Shown in pieces: positions 7,275-10,077 of a stretch of 10,077 bases of DNA; position 1 is the first letter of the stretch, and the number at the start of each line of letters is the position of its first letter. The notes beneath the pieces are model-generated. The model was not told where the DNA came from, did not search any database, and saw only the letters and a list, made by a program, of their open reading frames with translations. Source of the DNA: an uncultured Oscillospiraceae bacterium (GTDB taxonomy: Bacteria; Bacillota; Clostridia; Oscillospirales; Oscillospiraceae); the NCBI GenBank assembly GCA_934573945.1, contig CAKTMQ010000052.1:1-10077 (forward strand), read 5' to 3'. Made by a program: the position numbers and the translations under genes.

Positions 7275-7292
7275 GTCTAAATTTCCGCAAAG

Positions 7293-7327
7293 GCGCCGCA
7301 GGCGGTACATATGTCCGCCTGCGGCGC
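7293..7327 (-). terminator. GC-rich hairpin after the AI-2E family gene (terminator-like, poor T run)
   Basis: A perfect 13-bp stem joins 7293-7305 with 7315-7327 around a 9-nt loop that includes the self-complementary ACATATGT. It starts 8 nt after the stop codon of the upstream - strand gene. On the - strand the stem is followed by CCTTTGCGG, so the T run is only three long. It may terminate weakly, or act as a 3' end stabiliser. Confidence 0.6.
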
Positions 7328-7334
7328 AATATCC

Positions 7335-8612
7335 TTATTCTTCCGGTGTTTTTTCAGCGCTTTCCGGAGGTGATTCCTGTTTTGCCTGCCGCAGCGCTTC
7401 TTTGCGCTCCACATAGGCGCTGGCCTCTGTGGGCATTCCCCGCTTGGCCAACCGGCGATCCATCAGCCATTTCACCAGCAGACGCAGGCAGGCGAACACC
7501 GGCACGCCGAAGAACATACCCGGTACGCCGAAGAAACCACCGCCCACCAGAATGGCCACGATGACCCAGAAGCTGGAGATGCCGGTACTGTCGCCCAGAA
7601 TTTTGGGGCCGATAACGTTGCCGTCCAGCTGCTGCAGCAGGATGATGAAGATCACGAAATACAGGCACTTCAAAGGATCCACCAGCAGGATCAGGAACGC
7701 GCTGGGGATCGCGCCCAGGAAGGGGCCAAAGAAGGGGATGACATTGGTCACGCCCACCACCACGCTCACCAGCGGTGTGTAGGGCATACCCAGCAGCGAA
7801 CAGCCCACGAAGCACAGGAAGCCGATGATCAGCGAATCCAGCAGCTTGCCCCGCACGAATCCAGAGAACACCTGGTTGACATTGTGCAGCCCCGTCAGGA
7901 TCAGCTCCGCCGTTTCCTGCCGGAAGGTGGCGTAGATCAGCTTGCAGCAACGCGCCAGGCTCTTTTCCTTCATGGCCAGCAGGTAGACCGAGATGATGAT
8001 ACCCACCAGAAAATCCATGGCAAAGCCCACCACGCTGCGGATACCCACCCAGATGCCGCTGGTCAATGCGGTGGCCAGCTCCTGCGCCTTGGGCAGGATG
8101 GTACCGGTCAGTGTCTCCACGGCATTGTTGTAGTATTCGCTGAGCACATCGTTGGCCCAGCTGCCGATCTCCGGGTTTGCCTCCAGCCAGGTATCCGCCC
8201 ACCGGTATACCTTATAGTAATAGTACCGGGCGTTCTTGATGAGCATGGTCACGCTTTCGATCAGTTGGGGGATCAGCACGCTCATCAGCAGATACAGCAG
8301 CGTCAGCACCACTGCCCACGTCAGCAAAATGGCCGCACCCCGCAGCAGCCCCTTTTTCCGCTTCCAGGTGATCTTCTGCCGCAGGCGGCACTTTTCCAGG
8401 CACCACACCAGCCCCCGCTCAAACCCCTTCACCAAGGGTGTCAGCAGATAAGCCATCGCCAGGCCGAAAAAGACCGGCGAGAGCACAGAGGCCAGCTGCC
8501 CCATAATATGCTGCAGCGTACCGCCCTGATAAAACGCATCGTAGAAAACCAGAATGGCGCACACGGTCAAAAATGCTGTCAGCCCCCACCGCCAGTAGAC
8601 CTTTCCTTTCAC
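7335..8612 (-). CDS. AI-2E/PerM-family transmembrane protein
   Basis: The 425-residue polytopic membrane protein belongs to the AI-2E transporter family (PF01594; relatives YdiK, YtvI, PerM, TqsA). Members export small molecules or act in Na+/H+ antiport and stress responses. Helices occur at about 11-29, 44-61, 93-117, 190-214, 256-277, 281-311 and 348-381, with a polar segment at 120-185 between the third and fourth. Family signatures are GVTNVIPFFGPFLGAIPS (287-304) and QQLDGNVIGPKILGDSTGIS (327-346). The charged C-terminal tail after 385 is cytoplasmic in style and rich in Glu, Lys and Pro. I chose the GTG at 8610-8612: AAAGGAGG stands 8 nt upstream and the protein then starts at the usual distance from helix 1. 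The frame is open to 8834, but that would span the promoter and the divergent gene. The transported substrate cannot be assigned. Confidence 0.92.
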   Translation of the reverse strand: MKGKVYWRWGLTAFLTVCAILVFYDAFYQGGTLQHIMGQLASVLSPVFFGLAMAYLLTPLVKGFERGLVWCLEKCRLRQKITWKRKKGLLRGAAILLTWAVVLTLLYLLMSVLIPQLIESVTMLIKNARYYYYKVYRWADTWLEANPEIGSWANDVLSEYYNNAVETLTGTILPKAQELATALTSGIWVGIRSVVGFAMDFLVGIIISVYLLAMKEKSLARCCKLIYATFRQETAELILTGLHNVNQVFSGFVRGKLLDSLIIGFLCFVGCSLLGMPYTPLVSVVVGVTNVIPFFGPFLGAIPSAFLILLVDPLKCLYFVIFIILLQQLDGNVIGPKILGDSTGISSFWVIVAILVGGGFFGVPGMFFGVPVFACLRLLVKWLMDRRLAKRGMPTEASAYVERKEALRQAKQESPPESAEKTPEE

Positions 8613-8641
8613 GCACGCCGCCTCCTTTCTCTTTACCATCG

Positions 8642-8663
8642 ATTGACGAAGATCCTTGTCAAT
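8642..8663 (-). promoter_or_regulatory. Inverted repeat in the leader of the AI-2E family gene
   Basis: ATTGAC (8642-8647) and GTCAAT (8658-8663) are perfect inverted half-sites 10 nt apart. They lie between the predicted start of transcription (about 8672) and the ribosome binding site. This could be an operator or a small leader hairpin; no known regulator is recognised. Confidence 0.35.
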
Positions 8664-8678
8664 TGCCGATACTATTTT

Positions 8679-8707
8679 ATCATACTCACTTACCCCCGGT
8701 TTTGCAA
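8679..8707 (-). promoter_or_regulatory. Candidate promoter of the AI-2E family gene
   Basis: On the - strand, TTGCAA (+ 8702-8707) and TATGAT (+ 8679-8684, five of six consensus bases) are separated by exactly 17 bp. Transcription would start near 8672, giving a leader of about 60 nt before the GTG at 8612. It is divergent from, and does not overlap, the promoter at 8725-8753. Confidence 0.6.
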
Positions 8708-8724
8708 GGTTTTTCACAGGGGAA

Positions 8725-8753
8725 TTGCAATTTTCTGCAAGCTGTGGCATAAT
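8725..8753 (+). promoter_or_regulatory. Candidate promoter of the lipid kinase gene
   Basis: TTGCAA (8725-8730) and CATAAT (8748-8753, five of six consensus bases) are separated by 17 bp, with an extended -10 TGG just before the latter. Transcription would start near 8760, about 22 nt before the ATG, with the GGGAGG binding site at 8771-8776 in between. Confidence 0.65.
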
Positions 8754-8781
8754 AGAGGAACTATATCTCCGGGAGGCTCCT

Positions 8782-9666
8782 ATGAAAAAACTGCTTTTCA
8801 TTGTCAATCCGCGGGCAGGACGCACCCGCTCCATGGCGCCGATGTTCGATGTGGTGGCGCGCTTTTCGCAGGCAGGCTATCTGATCCGGCTGGTGGTCAC
8901 AGAGGGTCCCGGCGATGCCCGCAGAGCTGCGGCAGAGCAGGGTGCAGACTTTGATCTGGTGGTCTGTGCCGGCGGTGACGGCACGCTCAACGAGACGCTA
9001 TGCGGTCTGATGACGCTGCCACAGCGCCCCCCTGTGGGCTATATCCCCCACGGCAGCACCAACGATTTTGCGGCCAGCCTCCATATTCCGGCACAGCCCA
9101 TGGCGGCAGCCAACGCCATTGCCGCCTGCACCCAACCCCGCAAGCTGGATCTGGGGCAGCACAATGGCCGCTATTTCGCCTACGTGGCGTCCTTCGGTGC
9201 CTTTACCAGAGCCTCCTATTCCGCCACGCAGGCGGCCAAAAATGCACTGGGGCATCTGGCCTACATCTTTGAGGGGCTGGGTGATCTGGATTCCCTTCGC
9301 CCCTATTGCTGCCGTATCGAAGCGGACGGTGAGGTTTTCGAGGGCGAATATATATTCGGCGCTGTATGCAATTCCACCTCACTGGGCGGACTGATGAAGC
9401 TGGATCCCAACCACGTACAGATGGACGACGGCAAGTTCGAATTGCTGCTGCTGCGGATGCCCAAGACAGCACTGGAACTGAGTGCGCTCATCACCTCTCT
9501 GACCCGGATGGAGTATAATGCTCCCGGTATCATTTTCCGCCATGTGGAACACGTTACGCTGACCACTGACGATATTATCCCCTGGTCGCTGGACGGCGAA
9601 TACGCCGCCAGTCAACCCCGGGTGGAGATTCTGAACCTGCACCATGCGGTGGCGCTGATGCAGTAA
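8782..9666 (+). CDS. Diacylglycerol kinase-family lipid kinase (YegS/BmrU/DgkB type)
   Basis: The 294-residue soluble kinase belongs to the DAGK catalytic family, which phosphorylates diacylglycerol or related lipids with ATP. In Firmicutes this recycles diacylglycerol released by lipoteichoic acid synthesis. NPRAGR is at 9-14 and the nucleotide-binding GGDGTLNE at 64-71. IPHGSTNDFA (88-97) is the Gly-rich partner loop. LGGLMKLDPNHVQMDDGKFELLLLR (201-225) is the typical C-terminal domain segment. DGE at 271-273 holds the glutamate expected in the active site. I chose the ATG at 8782 because GGGAGG stands 5 nt upstream and the protein starts with the canonical KKLLFIVNPRAG strand. The open frame upstream to 8656 crosses the predicted promoter. 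All key motifs are intact and the length is normal. The exact lipid substrate is not determined by sequence; a teichoic acid link is plausible only. Confidence 0.94.
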   Translation: MKKLLFIVNPRAGRTRSMAPMFDVVARFSQAGYLIRLVVTEGPGDARRAAAEQGADFDLVVCAGGDGTLNETLCGLMTLPQRPPVGYIPHGSTNDFAASLHIPAQPMAAANAIAACTQPRKLDLGQHNGRYFAYVASFGAFTRASYSATQAAKNALGHLAYIFEGLGDLDSLRPYCCRIEADGEVFEGEYIFGAVCNSTSLGGLMKLDPNHVQMDDGKFELLLLRMPKTALELSALITSLTRMEYNAPGIIFRHVEHVTLTTDDIIPWSLDGEYAASQPRVEILNLHHAVALMQ

Positions 9667-9722
9667 GCGGGGCGATGGATACCCCCGCTCCCAGATAGAC
9701 TCCCGTCTATCGTCATACTTTT
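9667..9722 (+). terminator. Tandem hairpins after the lipid kinase gene
   Basis: GCGGGG (9667-9672) pairs with CCCCGC (9683-9688) directly after the stop codon. GATAGAC (9694-9700) pairs with GTCTATC (9705-9711) around TCCC. A TTTTT run (9719-9723) comes about 7 nt after the second stem, so termination here would be weak. A stronger hairpin follows at 9737. Confidence 0.4.
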
Positions 9723-9736
9723 TCAGCATCCAAAAA

Positions 9737-9768
9737 AGAAAGACCGGAGCGGCGGCTCCGGTCTTTCT
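9737..9768. terminator. Bidirectional intrinsic terminator between convergent genes
   Basis: A perfect 14-bp stem joins 9737-9750 with 9755-9768 around a GGCG loop. On the - strand it runs into TTCTTTTTTG, a good tail for the symporter gene ending at 9802. On the + strand it runs into TTTCTCTG, adequate for the lipid kinase gene. Confidence 0.85.
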
Positions 9769-9801
9769 CTGTATGTTTCGTATAATCATTCTCTCGCCGG
9801 C

Positions 9802-10077
9802 TTAGCCGAAGAAGGATTTCAGCTGACCGTACAGGATCAGCACCATGCACAGCGGGGTGATGATCTTCGTGCAGATCTTAAAGAAGCCATAGGCACCGAA
9901 CTTGTTGCCCTGCTGCTCGGCTTCGTCCCGGATCACCTCGGGGCCGATCTCCCAGCCGATCATCAGGCTCATCAGCAGTGCGCCCAGAGGCATCATCACA
10001 CCCTCGGACAGCATATCCCAGAAGTCCAGCCAGTCGGCCGCCCATGTTTTGGGATTTTCAATATGTAAAATATCTGC
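9802..10077 (-). CDS. Sodium:neurotransmitter symporter-family transporter, C-terminal fragment (5' end outside window)
   Basis: The last 91 residues of a sodium-dependent secondary transporter (NSS/SNF family) enter from the right edge. Reading from the edge, the segment has WLDFWDMLSEGVMMPLGALLMSLMIGWEIG, which matches the penultimate membrane helix of bacterial NSS proteins. A hydrophilic loop (PEVIRDEAEQQGNKFG) and a last helix (FFKICTKIITPLCMVLILYGQL) follow. The frame is open to position 10077, so the ATG at 10012-10014 is internal and not the start. The stop is TAA at 9802-9804. A terminator lies 34 nt beyond. Bacterial members commonly carry amino acids with Na+, but the binding site lies outside this window. 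The fragment shows no sign of damage. Confidence 0.87.
   Translation of the reverse strand, partial: ADILHIENPKTWAADWLDFWDMLSEGVMMPLGALLMSLMIGWEIGPEVIRDEAEQQGNKFGAYGFFKICTKIITPLCMVLILYGQLKSFFG

Noticed and set aside
8635..8652. Possible third copy of the TACCATCGATT sequence found at 602-612
   Set aside because: The exact match is only 11 bases and similarity does not extend into the rest of the repeat; several such matches are expected by chance in 10 kb.
1..10077. CRISPR array, tRNA, rRNA or replication origin
   Set aside because: No regularly spaced direct repeats, cloverleaf-like segments, rRNA-like stretches or DnaA-box clusters were seen.

Overview
The window looks like a chromosomal segment from a GC-rich gut Firmicute of the Clostridia, probably Oscillospiraceae or a close relative. 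This is inferred from strong AAGGAGG-type ribosome binding sites, the protein styles (Gram-positive lipoprotein, BmrU-type lipid kinase, AI-2E family protein), GC-rich codon use and tight operon packing. No rRNA, tRNA or CRISPR array is visible, so the taxonomic call is an inference from protein character only.

Layout from left to right. (1) Positions 1-329 hold the C-terminal catalytic end of a tyrosine recombinase on the + strand, cut by the window edge and followed by an intrinsic terminator. (2) Positions 330-786 carry no convincing gene. They hold two terminators and a large imperfect inverted repeat (602-795) that reaches into the last codons of the next gene. (3) Positions 787-7149, all on the - strand, form one compact operon. 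In transcription order it reads: lipoprotein solute-binding protein, two inner-membrane permeases, two ATPases (a complete peptide/nickel-type ABC importer), a PaaI-type hotdog thioesterase, and a DUF3810-like membrane protein with a HELAH zinc-peptidase motif. The junctions after the first are very short: 13 nt, 2 nt, a 7-nt overlap, 7 nt, and a 4-nt GTGA overlap. (4) An AI-2E/PerM-family membrane protein (- strand, 7335-8612) lies upstream, separated from the operon by a GC-rich hairpin and a promoter candidate. (5) A divergent promoter region (8613-8781) separates it from a YegS/BmrU/DgkB-type lipid kinase on the + strand (8782-9666). (6) After tandem hairpins and a bidirectional terminator, the C-terminal end of a sodium:neurotransmitter-symporter family protein enters from the right edge on the - strand.

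Functionally, the importer would bind a peptide-like or metal-chelate solute outside the cell and import it with ATP. The predicted extracytoplasmic metallopeptidase at the operon end could process cell-surface or external substrates, and the cytoplasmic thioesterase could act on acyl-CoA linked to use of the imported compound; both links are inferences from gene order. No clearly new multi-gene defence or mobile system was found. The most unusual signals are the inverted repeat at 602-795 and the coupling of a transporter operon to a thioesterase and a membrane metallopeptidase.
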